The notes beneath the pieces were generated by a model. The model searched no databases, had not been told where the DNA came from, and saw nothing but the letters and a program-made list of their open reading frames with translations. Of a stretch of 48,469 bases of DNA, positions 17,224 through 25,471 are shown piece by piece. The DNA comes from an uncultured Lachnoclostridium sp. (GTDB lineage Bacteria; Bacillota; Clostridia; Lachnospirales; Lachnospiraceae): assembly GCA_947178155.1 (NCBI GenBank), contig CAMWXG010000004.1, positions 1 through 48,469 of the forward strand, given 5' to 3'. The number at the start of each line of letters is the position of its first letter. Position 1 is the stretch's first letter. Both the position numbers and the translations under genes were made by a program.

Positions 17224-17964
17224 TTAATTAGCTTCTTCATTCTGATTATTATATTGTACAATTTTTTTGCGGAATATACGTGCCCTGACACCTTTTTTTA
17301 CAGTCTGCTGACGCACAATCTTTTCATAAAGCAGTGTGAGATGCAACTTCCTAACCCACATAGGAATAATCTTTTCCTGTGCCAAAATAAGACCTGCCAC
17401 ACCTCCTATTGCCACACAAAGATTTGCATTAAGAAGCGAAGCATGTTCAATTATCCATTGCTCCTGAAATCCTGTGTGCAAATCCACCAAAAGTAAATCC
17501 GGCAGACAATTATTAATATCATTTACTACTGCATCATCATCAAGCCCTTCACTATAAACACATGTACCTATAACTCTAAGCTCAGGCTGCATTCTTTTAC
17601 AATAATTTTTAAGCGTTTCAACTTCTTCGTCATTTTTTGCCATAATATATATAGTTCTGTCCTGTTTTTTAAGGTTCTCAAGTACAGTACCAAAACTTTT
17701 ACAACTTACAACCATATCTCCTGCTTCCAGTATATCTACATGATGTGCACTAAGGAGAGCTTCTTCCCCCGGCAGAAACAATTCAGCCTTATCCAAAATT
17801 TCATGATAATCTTCATCATTTGCCGCTCTGTCGAGAGACTCCGCTGACGCAAAAAATATTACATTTAAATAATCGTCCGCCAAATATTCATTCATTTTGT
17901 CGATAAAGACATCATTACTTAACATGTCAACATCTATACCCATTATATTTACTGAAGCCTGCAT
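17224..17964 (-). CDS. WecG/TagA/CpsF (GT26)-like protein with altered active-site motif
   Basis: This 246-residue protein has the GT26 layout. The N-terminal FASAESLDRAANDEDYHEIL corresponds to the nucleotide-sugar-side helix region, LLLVDLHTGFQEQWI to the family's G.PKQE.W motif, and VAIGGVAGLILAQEKIIPMWVRKLHL to the C-terminal lipid-side segment. The normally conserved PDG.GV segment, holding the catalytic Asp, reads LPGEEALL here, and the PKQE motif reads GFQEQ. It is therefore a diverged member that may have lost transferase activity. It follows a degenerate LCP-like gene by 17 bases, in the same pathway class (wall polymer synthesis and attachment). Confidence 0.82.
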   Translation of the reverse strand: MQASVNIMGIDVDMLSNDVFIDKMNEYLADDYLNVIFFASAESLDRAANDEDYHEILDKAELFLPGEEALLSAHHVDILEAGDMVVSCKSFGTVLENLKKQDRTIYIMAKNDEEVETLKNYCKRMQPELRVIGTCVYSEGLDDDAVVNDINNCLPDLLLVDLHTGFQEQWIIEHASLLNANLCVAIGGVAGLILAQEKIIPMWVRKLHLTLLYEKIVRQQTVKKGVRARIFRKKIVQYNNQNEEAN

Positions 17965-17981
17965 AAAATAACCATGCCTTT

Positions 17982-19214
17982 CTAATTGGCGTCTGCTGTG
18001 CCAAGTATAATCTCAATATCATACCCTTCTTGTACTTCACCTGTCACCAGCTCAGGCTCGTTAAAATAACCAATCAAATCTTTTCCAATACCATCCTTTT
18101 TTACAATTATTCTTGTTCTTGTTAAAGTTTCATCAGTATAATCTCCAATATCACCAACAGTAAAACCTTCTGCTTCAAGTTTAGTCCTGGTTGCAGAAGC
18201 AAGCCCATTTATACGGCTTCCGTTTAAAACAATAATATTTTTCTTCTTAGAGCTCCTGCCATTTTTATTAGATGCTGCTGATGTCGGCAAAGCCTTGATA
18301 TTCTGTGGCTTTGTATAACTTACTGTATTATTTATTATTTTATTCAAAAAAGCTTTAGCGGCCTTTGTATCAACAGTAAAAATCTTATTGTTATACGTTC
18401 CCGGAATTCCACGATAGTGGTATAAATCCACATTAAGTTTCTCATAACATTCAATATAACCAATCTTATTATATACAGTAAGATTAGAATCCACTCTCTC
18501 ATACTGTTCCTTTATATATTCCGCAAGCTTCTCCTGATCCCCCTCCAAATCTTTTATCTGGTTAATATAAGCATCGCTTAATATGGATACATATGGCCTT
18601 ATCGTAACATCCTGAGTTGTAGGAATTGTACCAGAAACATCTGGTGTTGCAGATGCCTCATCTACATCTTGTTTAAATTTTACCCTTACTCTCGTCTTTG
18701 TATAATGGTTGTCATATGTCTCCTGATTAAGCACTGTGTAATAACTAATCTTTATTCCAAGCATTCTTTCTATGATAAGCTCACCATATCCATAAGCATC
18801 TTCCTCCTGTGAAAAATAGCTTTTGAGCCTTCCCAGCCTCACTATCTGTGGTATCTCCTCACTTACTGTACAAAGCTTTTGGTACATTGTTGTAGGTATT
18901 GTATACTCTGTCCTTACTGGAATTGTCACATAATCCATATTATTAGTGATTGTATTGCATATTTCAATCATAATATTTGTAATTTTATCTTCATTGCATA
19001 CATATATCAAATTTTTAGATATCTCATCTGTCTGAGCATCTTCAATAATACTCTTAATCATGCTATCAGATGCTCCAATGCTGCCTATATCATCCGACAG
19101 CACCATATATGATACTTTATAACTTGTAAGTCCAACTGCAAGCAATATTATTATAAACAAAATTGATTTCAAAAGGCTAATAAAAAATACCTTTGCCACA
19201 CTGTTCTTTTTCAT
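17982..19214 (-). CDS. Degenerate LCP (LytR-CpsA-Psr)-like protein with LytR_C domain
   Basis: This 410-residue protein has an N-terminal membrane helix (about 9-31). An LCP-like region (about 65-175) includes DYVTIPVRTEYTIP and AYGYGELIIERMLGIKISYYTVLN, matching the SIPRDTY and AY-GG..L....V.NFL.IPIDYYV segments of TagT/LytR. A C-terminal LytR_C domain (about 325-405) carries IIVLNGSRINGLASATRTKLEAEGF. The usual catalytic Arg/Asp pairs (D.R...RSD and PRD) are missing or replaced. It would face the outside of the membrane. Because attachment activity depends on those residues, a binding or regulatory role is more likely. It forms a two-gene unit with the TagA-like gene. Confidence 0.83.
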   Translation of the reverse strand: MKKNSVAKVFFISLLKSILFIIILLAVGLTSYKVSYMVLSDDIGSIGASDSMIKSIIEDAQTDEISKNLIYVCNEDKITNIMIEICNTITNNMDYVTIPVRTEYTIPTTMYQKLCTVSEEIPQIVRLGRLKSYFSQEEDAYGYGELIIERMLGIKISYYTVLNQETYDNHYTKTRVRVKFKQDVDEASATPDVSGTIPTTQDVTIRPYVSILSDAYINQIKDLEGDQEKLAEYIKEQYERVDSNLTVYNKIGYIECYEKLNVDLYHYRGIPGTYNNKIFTVDTKAAKAFLNKIINNTVSYTKPQNIKALPTSAASNKNGRSSKKKNIIVLNGSRINGLASATRTKLEAEGFTVGDIGDYTDETLTRTRIIVKKDGIGKDLIGYFNEPELVTGEVQEGYDIEIILGTADAN

Positions 19215-19402
19215 ATATCGTACCTTTCTTAATATATATTCATTAAAGTATTTTCTACAAAAACACGTTTTTTATTATATCAAATAAACCATATTGTGTA
19301 AAGTCCTTGCAAAATCATATAATTATTTATATTATACATATAACTATTATTTTTTAACCCTTGATTCCAAAATCTATTATTTTATGGAGGATTAGTATTA
19401 CA

Positions 19403-20134
19403 ATGAATAAAAAAATCGCTGCTATTACAGGAGCTTCACGAGGAATTGGCCGCGCCATTGCCATAAAATACGCACAACTTGGATATAATATTGCCATAAA
19501 CTGTATAAAAAATACCAAAATGCTTAAGGGAGTACAACAGGAAATTCTAAAATATGGTGTTAAGTGCATACTCTATATTGGTGATATCAGCATATATGAA
19601 AACGCTGTTTCTTTTTTTGAACTAATAAAGAATGAGTATGGCAGACTCGATGTTCTTATTAATAATGCCGGGATCTCATATATTGGACTTTTACAAGATA
19701 TGAGCGCTGATGAATGGAACAATGTCATACACACAAATCTTAACTCTGTGTTTAATTGCAGCAAACTTGCAGTAATTATGATGCTTAAAGAAAAATCAGG
19801 TCATATTATAAATATATCATCTGTATGGGGCTGCACAGGTGCTTCTATGGAAACGGCTTACTCAGCCTCAAAGGGAGGAATAAACTCTTTTACAATGGCA
19901 TTGGCAAAAGAGCTTGCTCCAAGCAATATTCAGGTAAATGCTATAGCTTGTGGTATATTTGATACTGACATGAATAACTTTCTTGATAAGTCAGAGCTAA
20001 ACGCTATCAAAGATGAAATTCCTGCAGGACGACTTGGAAAACCTGAAGAGGCAGCCGATATTATCTGCAAACTTACAGACAATAACAGCTACCTCACTGG
20101 TCAAATTATTAAACTTGACGGCGGTTGGATATAA
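19403..20134 (+). CDS. Short-chain dehydrogenase/reductase, FabG-like (second copy)
   Basis: The ORF track starts at a TTG (19361), but the first residues MNKKIAAITGASRGIGRAI from the ATG at 19403, behind GGAGG 12 bases upstream, are the normal SDR start. This gives 243 residues. Motifs are TGASRGIG (8-15), NNAGIS (about 86-91), Ser in NISSVWG (about 136) and YSASK (about 150-154). The C-terminus LTGQIIKLDGGWI is typical of 3-oxoacyl-ACP reductases. It is a single gene on the + strand, divergent from the LCP-like gene and ending 12 bases from the convergent cNMP-domain gene. The exact substrate is unknown. Confidence 0.88.
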   Translation: MNKKIAAITGASRGIGRAIAIKYAQLGYNIAINCIKNTKMLKGVQQEILKYGVKCILYIGDISIYENAVSFFELIKNEYGRLDVLINNAGISYIGLLQDMSADEWNNVIHTNLNSVFNCSKLAVIMMLKEKSGHIINISSVWGCTGASMETAYSASKGGINSFTMALAKELAPSNIQVNAIACGIFDTDMNNFLDKSELNAIKDEIPAGRLGKPEEAADIICKLTDNNSYLTGQIIKLDGGWI

Positions 20135-20146
20135 TGTAAGAAATAT

Positions 20147-22483
20147 CTATTTCCCAATGTAAAAGTCCCTTGTTGCAACAATTTGTTCAGGGATTTTTAC
20201 TTTATTTTTATCCCATACACGGAATTTCAAATCATACTCCTTGAGCTTCTTGCCACGTTCTCTTATATAACGAGTCATAGCATCTCTAAAAAGCGGCTGC
20301 TCTGACAACTTGTCACGAAGCTCCTTTGAAAACGGACAATACGTAGCCAATATCTCACGAACAGGCTTACTTAAACATAAACCACCACTTGCTTCATGCT
20401 TAATCCAATTTTCATAATCTAAAACAAATACCTCACGAGTACTATTCCTACACTTCTGAATCTGCATCCTAAGCTTATCTTTTTTATCCTCTGACAACTC
20501 TCTGTTCTTACGATAGAATTGTATAAAATCACTGTATTCACTGGTAAGTGATTTTAACTGAATATTATTCCACGCCGCTCCCTGCATAGTCCTGCAAAGC
20601 TCCCAGCGAAAACGCCCAAACATCTTAATCATAGTCGCATCAAGATCTGTATCCATAAATATAGGCATAAGGAAACGCCCTTTTGAGTTTCTCTTTCTTC
20701 CGCTAAGCTCCTGCCACATTACACCATTGCTGCCAAATACCGGAAACAGTATAAAGTCAGCAAATACTTCTTCCATTATATATTCTTTCTTAATGTTCTC
20801 GTCCTCACTCATGTAAAGACTTTCTCTGTAAAATACAGAATAATCAATCTGCAACAGCTTATTTACAGACGCATTAATCTTATCCTCTGCAAGAAAGCAT
20901 CTGGATATTGAACCAGCACAGCCTTCTGTATATAGAAATGGCACAAATGCCGAAACCTGACCATATATAAGTCGATGGTTAGTCTTAAACAAATTCTGAA
21001 TCTCATAATCAAGCTTAGCAGCTGTGTCTCTTGACAATTGCTGTTCCTGTTCAGAAGTTATACGACCTGTCTTTCGCATATCACGAAGATTTTCTTCATA
21101 ATCCATATCAAATTCACTTTTTGATGGTTCTTTTCTGCCCTCATATATCTCCACAAGCCATTCCTTCATGTTATAAACCTTACATGGTCCAAGCCCAGAT
21201 GAATAATTGTCAAGAGAAAGCAGTTCCTCTAAAAGGTTCTCCGTAAGAAGTTCCTCACTAATAAAACCATACTTCAAAAACAAATCAATTATGAGTGGAG
21301 TATTCTCCTTTGCATCATAAGCCTTTAAAAAGACTTTTTTGTACAAATCGTAATATATTTTAGTAACTCCTCTTCTGATATTTCTAGCATCATCGTCTGT
21401 AGAAAATTTATCAGAAAGAGCCATAAATTCATCAATAAATCCTCGAAAACTATCTGCCGTTTCAACATCAAGTTCTGAATAATCAAGAATAAAATCAAGT
21501 GCACCAGTTAGTTCTGAGATACCGGCAGACGAATCATCTGTAAGTGATAAACCATCACCTTCACCACTTTGACCATCACCATTAATAAGTTTAAAATATG
21601 ACTCTTCCATAAACTTACGGTCTATCTCAACATCTATAGAAGCTTTCTCATACAAAAGACCTTCAAGATTATTTATATTGTCAATTATGCTATCAAAAAG
21701 AGAAACCACTTCCGAAGTATCGCTACCCATATGCTGCATTGCAACTGCAAGCTGAAATACCCCTTTATACAAACTTCTACTATCCTTAATAAGTGGTTTC
21801 GCAAGTTTTTTTAAATATTTTGCATCTGATGCACACTGTTTTATCAAAACATTTATAAGTGCAGCCTGCTGCGTAATATGGTATACAGGTATTACTGTAT
21901 TTACCCCCATAAAACTCTTCTGCACATCAGCAGGAATCTCACAACATGCCTTGTAATAAGCAATTTTATCTACATCAATATCATAATTATCTTTTTCATC
22001 ATAATCCTTCATATTTTCTACTGAAACAATCGGATTAACACGAACACCGGCTTTGCCTGCAAGTTCTAAATACTTCGCATCGGCATCTTTAATAAAATCA
22101 TAAACATTTACTGCCATTTCGCTTAAATTGCTGTATATCTTGGCTAATTCACGTATATATTTACTAAGCGTCGAAAACATTAATGCTGCATAATCCTTAT
22201 TAGCCTTAATGAGACCTCTTACTGCCTGATTAAAATGCATAACAGGAAATGCATAAATAACTGCATTTGTTTCTGCTTTATATGTAACTTTATATACTCC
22301 TGCCGACAAATCACATAAGCCTAGGAAATTACCAGAGCCAACTACTAAATTAACACCCGCCGCACTTATGCGAATTCTTCCTTTTACTACTAAGCCTATA
22401 GAGGTTATCTCCTCATCCTTTTCATATACAGCTGTATCTTTTATTATCTGATTAACGCTATTTATCTTAAGCTTCGTTCCCAC
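20147..22483 (-). CDS. Large protein with N-terminal cyclic-nucleotide-binding domain, otherwise uncharacterised
   Basis: The ORF begins at TTG 22510, but AGGAGG sits 7 bases before an in-frame GTG at 22483, so I take GTG as start (778 residues). Residues ~1-110 form a CRP-type beta-roll (LVVKGRIRISAAGVNLVVGSGNFLGLCDLSAG). There is no DNA-binding helix-turn-helix behind it. The rest is mostly helical, with a notable aromatic and acidic segment near 575-640 (MEEVFADFILFPVFGSNGVMWQEL, FMDTDLDATMIKMFGRFRWE). There is no membrane helix. It could be a cytoplasmic effector gated by a small ligand, with the ~650-residue remainder as output. It is monocistronic and faces SRP RNA upstream. Function unknown. 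Confidence 0.84.
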   Translation of the reverse strand: MGTKLKINSVNQIIKDTAVYEKDEEITSIGLVVKGRIRISAAGVNLVVGSGNFLGLCDLSAGVYKVTYKAETNAVIYAFPVMHFNQAVRGLIKANKDYAALMFSTLSKYIRELAKIYSNLSEMAVNVYDFIKDADAKYLELAGKAGVRVNPIVSVENMKDYDEKDNYDIDVDKIAYYKACCEIPADVQKSFMGVNTVIPVYHITQQAALINVLIKQCASDAKYLKKLAKPLIKDSRSLYKGVFQLAVAMQHMGSDTSEVVSLFDSIIDNINNLEGLLYEKASIDVEIDRKFMEESYFKLINGDGQSGEGDGLSLTDDSSAGISELTGALDFILDYSELDVETADSFRGFIDEFMALSDKFSTDDDARNIRRGVTKIYYDLYKKVFLKAYDAKENTPLIIDLFLKYGFISEELLTENLLEELLSLDNYSSGLGPCKVYNMKEWLVEIYEGRKEPSKSEFDMDYEENLRDMRKTGRITSEQEQQLSRDTAAKLDYEIQNLFKTNHRLIYGQVSAFVPFLYTEGCAGSISRCFLAEDKINASVNKLLQIDYSVFYRESLYMSEDENIKKEYIMEEVFADFILFPVFGSNGVMWQELSGRKRNSKGRFLMPIFMDTDLDATMIKMFGRFRWELCRTMQGAAWNNIQLKSLTSEYSDFIQFYRKNRELSEDKKDKLRMQIQKCRNSTREVFVLDYENWIKHEASGGLCLSKPVREILATYCPFSKELRDKLSEQPLFRDAMTRYIRERGKKLKEYDLKFRVWDKNKVKIPEQIVATRDFYIGK

Positions 22484-22551
22484 TGCATCTCCTCCTAAAA
22501 GCGCATACAAATGATAACATACTCAAAATGCTTTGCATAATATATATTAAT
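22484..22551. other. Leader between SRP RNA and the cNMP-domain gene
   Basis: Short AT-rich gap with the ribosome site of the downstream gene. I see no hairpin terminator after the SRP RNA, so readthrough into the gene is possible. Confidence 0.5.
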
Positions 22552-22816
22552 CCGCGCATCATGTGTCGAAAATGCCACTATGGCCGTTACCTTAGCAGTT
22601 AACTCAGCTCCGGCTCCCTTACGGCACACGAAAGTTCTCACTTAGTGCTGCTAGGTTCCCCTCCTGACACGGTTCATGAGTTTCCATTGCGTAAGACCAA
22701 AACGTCAACGCCACTTACTAAGGGCAGCTCCACAGATAGCAAATCCTAAACATGACATCACCTCTGCTATAGCGGATTGCAGATACAGGGCACCGCTAAC
22801 TCCCCGGCTAGCGCGG
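22552..22816 (-). ncRNA. ffs: Signal recognition particle RNA, large Clostridia/Bacillus type
   Basis: The ends pair (CCGCGC/GCGCGG). The Alu part reads GGGGAGTTAGCGGTGCCCTG and GCAATCCGCTATAGCAG, nearly identical to B. subtilis scRNA. Helix 8 reads GTCAGG-AGG-GGAA-CCT-AGCAGC: the GGAA tetraloop and asymmetric loop are conserved, and the closing triplet is a compensatory swap of the common TCC/GGA. Length is about 265 nt. Together with Ffh it targets nascent membrane proteins. tadA lies just upstream, a common Firmicutes arrangement. The 65-residue ORF at 22705-22902 is a false ORF inside this RNA. Confidence 0.97.
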
Positions 22817-22873
22817 AAATTTATCATATCATAAAGCGCTAAAGATGCACAACATTTGCAAGTATATTGTATA

Positions 22874-22902
22874 ATTATACATATAGCAGCCCGTTGTGTC
22901 AA
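22874..22902 (-). promoter_or_regulatory. Upstream promoter of SRP RNA
   Basis: On the minus strand TTGACA (22902-22897), 17 bases, TATAAT (22879-22874): a perfect consensus. The -35 overlaps the tadA stop codon. A second, weaker promoter (TTGTGC ... TATGAT near 22824) would start close to the mature 5' end. Confidence 0.8.
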
Positions 22903-23372
22903 GTAGCTTTCCGCAATCTTAGCTCTTTAAAAAAATCACTCATCATCTTTGAACATTCTTCCCCTAGAACTCCTGTTGTTTTATCAACCTGATGATTAAA
23001 TTCCTTTATTTGGAACATATCAAGTATACTTCCCGCACAGCCTGCCTTTGAATTCATTGCACCTATCACAACTCTTGATATTCTCGCCTGAACTATTGCA
23101 CCTGCGCACATTTGACATGGTTCAAGCGTGACATACATGGTACATCCTTCAAGTCTCCAATCCTTAAGTTTTTTGCTTGCTTTCCTTATGGCAATAATCT
23201 CTGCATGTGCCAGTGTACATCCTTGTGTATTTCTCTTATTGTACCCTCTTGCAATAATCTTCCCCTCATACACTATCACGCATCCTATTGGCACTTCATC
23301 AATATCTGCTGCCTTTTTTGCCTGTTTTATGGCTTCTCTCATAAATTTTTCATCATATGACAAACTCTGCAT
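22899..23372 (-). CDS. tadA: tRNA-specific adenosine deaminase TadA
   Basis: At 157 residues this is the family's usual length. Zinc and catalytic motifs are HAE (LAHAEIIAI, about 56-58) and PCQMCAGA (about 87-94); the upstream ADIDEVPIGCVIV and YNKRN segments are the substrate-side hallmarks of TadA. It deaminates A34 to inosine in tRNA-Arg(ACG). The start at 23372 has only a distant GGAG site. The gene lies directly upstream of SRP RNA. Confidence 0.95.
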   Translation of the reverse strand: MQSLSYDEKFMREAIKQAKKAADIDEVPIGCVIVYEGKIIARGYNKRNTQGCTLAHAEIIAIRKASKKLKDWRLEGCTMYVTLEPCQMCAGAIVQARISRVVIGAMNSKAGCAGSILDMFQIKEFNHQVDKTTGVLGEECSKMMSDFFKELRLRKAT

Positions 23373-23458
23373 AGTTTACTTTTAACTCCATATATATTAA
23401 TATATTATTTTATAATAGCATTGTTCTTCTATAAAAACAATAATAAATGGAGGTTATC

Positions 23459-24010
23459 ATGCTTACTACTTATACAACAAACAGACTGGAATTAAATATT
23501 TTGAACCCATCTATGGCTTCCATTGTTTTGGACTTCTACAACAGAAACCGCGAATTTTTAGAACCACTTGAACCTGCACGCACAAGCAATTTCTACACAT
23601 ATAATTACCAACATGCTAATATGTCATACGAGTATAATTCATTTATCAGAAATAAATGCCTGCGTTTCTGGTTATTTCTAAATGATACTCCACGCAAAAC
23701 CATAGGAAGCGTATGCTTTAATAACTTTCTAAAGGGAGCTTTCTGTTCATGTATGGTTGGATATAAACTTGACATGGAATACTGCGGTTATGGATATATG
23801 CATGAAGCACTATGTAAGCTTATCCCTATAGTGTGCAGCGAATATGCCATACACCGTATCAACGCAATGGTAATGCCGGAGAATTTACCTTCTATCAAAT
23901 TACTTGATAAACTGAATTTTAAACAGGAAGGTTACCTTCATTCCTATGCACAGATAAACGGTACATGGCGCGACCATCTTTTATATACATACCTCAACCA
24001 TGAAACTTAG
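23459..24010 (+). CDS. GNAT-family acetyltransferase, RimJ/RimL-like
   Basis: The ATG at 23447 in the ORF track lies within the ribosome site (ATGGAGGTTATCATG), so the start is the ATG at 23459 and the protein has 183 residues. It has the RimJ/RimL pattern: N-terminal TNRLELNIL, core VGYKLDMEYCGYGYMHEAL (acetyl-CoA loop region) and the C-terminal NLPSIKLLDKLNFKQEGYL motif typical of N-acyltransferases that modify protein N-termini or small amines. The substrate is unknown. Its stop codon overlaps the stop codon of the convergent gene by two bases. Confidence 0.9.
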   Translation: MLTTYTTNRLELNILNPSMASIVLDFYNRNREFLEPLEPARTSNFYTYNYQHANMSYEYNSFIRNKCLRFWLFLNDTPRKTIGSVCFNNFLKGAFCSCMVGYKLDMEYCGYGYMHEALCKLIPIVCSEYAIHRINAMVMPENLPSIKLLDKLNFKQEGYLHSYAQINGTWRDHLLYTYLNHET

Positions 24011-25305
24011 ATAACATGAAGCCAATACCCAAACACACCCTGGTCTACTTTGCCCGAGCCTATAGGCTGAAAACCAGTAAAAGAATACCCTGCTGCTGAT
24101 CTTCTTTCAGACTCACTATATACTCCTGGAACACCTATGGCGTAACCTCCATCACGTAATCCAGCAAATATAAGATGTTTATAACAATAATAGCCATGTA
24201 GCAAAAATCTATTGTTCGCAAATGCCCATAATTTAATAGGCATACATCCTAAATCCTTCGGTTCTATTTTTACACTTCGGCTTATGCATCCCGATTCAAA
24301 AGGATACATTACTGGAAATTCCTTAAGTATTCTCTGTCCAAAATTTTTATTTAATTTCCCCTGACGATTAAACGGACATGAATTGCATATGGATTGTGTT
24401 TCAATTTCACTCACACTATCTTCTTTATTTTGTACAGCAGCTTCAATGTCACTTCCACTTACATCACTATCTTTTATATTTTTATTATTTGCTTCTTTTT
24501 CATTACCACCTTCATAATTATTAATATTTGTGGAAATACTCTCCAAGTCATTACTATTTCCCATATTATCTGACGAAATGCTTTCTAAATTATTACCATT
24601 ATCTGTGTTATCCGTCAAAATACTCTCTGAATTATTACCCTTATCTGTGTTCTCTGCCAAAACGTCCTCTGTATCATTATCATCTGTATTGTCCACTGAA
24701 TCATTCTCTGAACTATCGTCATCATTTGTATTATCATTATTTGCATTGTTCAAAGAAACATTTTCAGAACTATAATTAGAACTGCCACTCTCTTCTATAT
24801 TATCTTCTGTGGTATTGCTATTATCATTATTATCCAAAGTATCTTCTTGAATATCATTATTTTGATTATTATTTTCATTATAATTCTTAGCTAGATTATT
24901 CTCTATAGTATTTCCACTTGACATATTAACTATCTCGCCTATAAATAAACCATCATCTGTCCATGTGGTTGCATAATACTCTTTATTGTTTATATAAATA
25001 ATTGCTCCATCAAAATCTGTAGCAGTATGTCCACTCATAAATATATTGTCAGCTACTGTAGTGACTTTGCATTGAAGACTTCCCGAAAATACAGATAATT
25101 TCCCTATATTTATATATTCTATGCCTGTATCCCGCTGCTTATATAACCACACCTGAGGCATAAGTTCCACAGGAACAGCCTTCATCTGTACAACAATCCT
25201 GCACTGCTTTGCTTTCTGCTCTAACCGCAAATAGCCCATATTCTGACCTTTTTCGCCGTCTATGTACTGATAAATATATGAAACAATTCGCTTGTACTGG
25301 CTCAT
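24007..25305 (-). CDS. DUF6128-like protein split by a long Asn/Ser/Asp low-complexity insert
   Basis: The start is the second ATG of MMSQYKRIV, six bases after GGAGG; about 432 residues. The N-terminal ~125 residues (SYIYQYIDGEKGQNMGYLRLE... YYATTWTDDGLFIGEIV) and the C-terminal ~110 residues (PVMYPFESGCISRSVKIEP... VDQGVFGYWLHVI) look globular and well conserved. Between them, about 130-300, is a low-complexity region with repeats of the type DNTDNGNNLESIS. The ends resemble DUF6128, a Lachnospiraceae family I know by name only. There is no signal peptide or membrane helix. Function unknown. Confidence 0.8.
   Translation of the reverse strand: MSQYKRIVSYIYQYIDGEKGQNMGYLRLEQKAKQCRIVVQMKAVPVELMPQVWLYKQRDTGIEYINIGKLSVFSGSLQCKVTTVADNIFMSGHTATDFDGAIIYINNKEYYATTWTDDGLFIGEIVNMSSGNTIENNLAKNYNENNNQNNDIQEDTLDNNDNSNTTEDNIEESGSSNYSSENVSLNNANNDNTNDDDSSENDSVDNTDDNDTEDVLAENTDKGNNSESILTDNTDNGNNLESISSDNMGNSNDLESISTNINNYEGGNEKEANNKNIKDSDVSGSDIEAAVQNKEDSVSEIETQSICNSCPFNRQGKLNKNFGQRILKEFPVMYPFESGCISRSVKIEPKDLGCMPIKLWAFANNRFLLHGYYCYKHLIFAGLRDGGYAIGVPGVYSESERRSAAGYSFTGFQPIGSGKVDQGVFGYWLHVI
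24530..24740 (-). repeat. Imperfect short repeats coding for Asn/Asp/Ser/Glu-rich segment
   Basis: Codons for about 13-residue units (DNTDKGNNSESIL, DNTDNGNNLESIS, DNMGNSNDLESIS) recur in the insert of the DUF6128-like protein. This explains the long + strand shadow ORFs here. Confidence 0.75.
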
Positions 25306-25471
25306 CATTTACCTCCATTTCCACCTGTTATGCCTTAAGATAATCTATTCCATATCCAATCTATATTCATGCATAAAGAGTGTTAGAACAAAAATTTATA
25401 CTTGCTTTTTTACTAAAAAAAGTATAACATCATAAAATAGGTGCAAAGAACTTTAAATGGAGGTTTGATAG

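Noticed and set aside
22705-22902. 65-residue minus-strand ORF
   Set aside because: It lies inside the SRP RNA and its promoter; the RNA explains the conservation.
24528-24779. Two long + strand ORFs (83 and 81 residues)
   Set aside because: They are antisense shadows of the repetitive Asn/Asp/Ser codons in the DUF6128-like gene.
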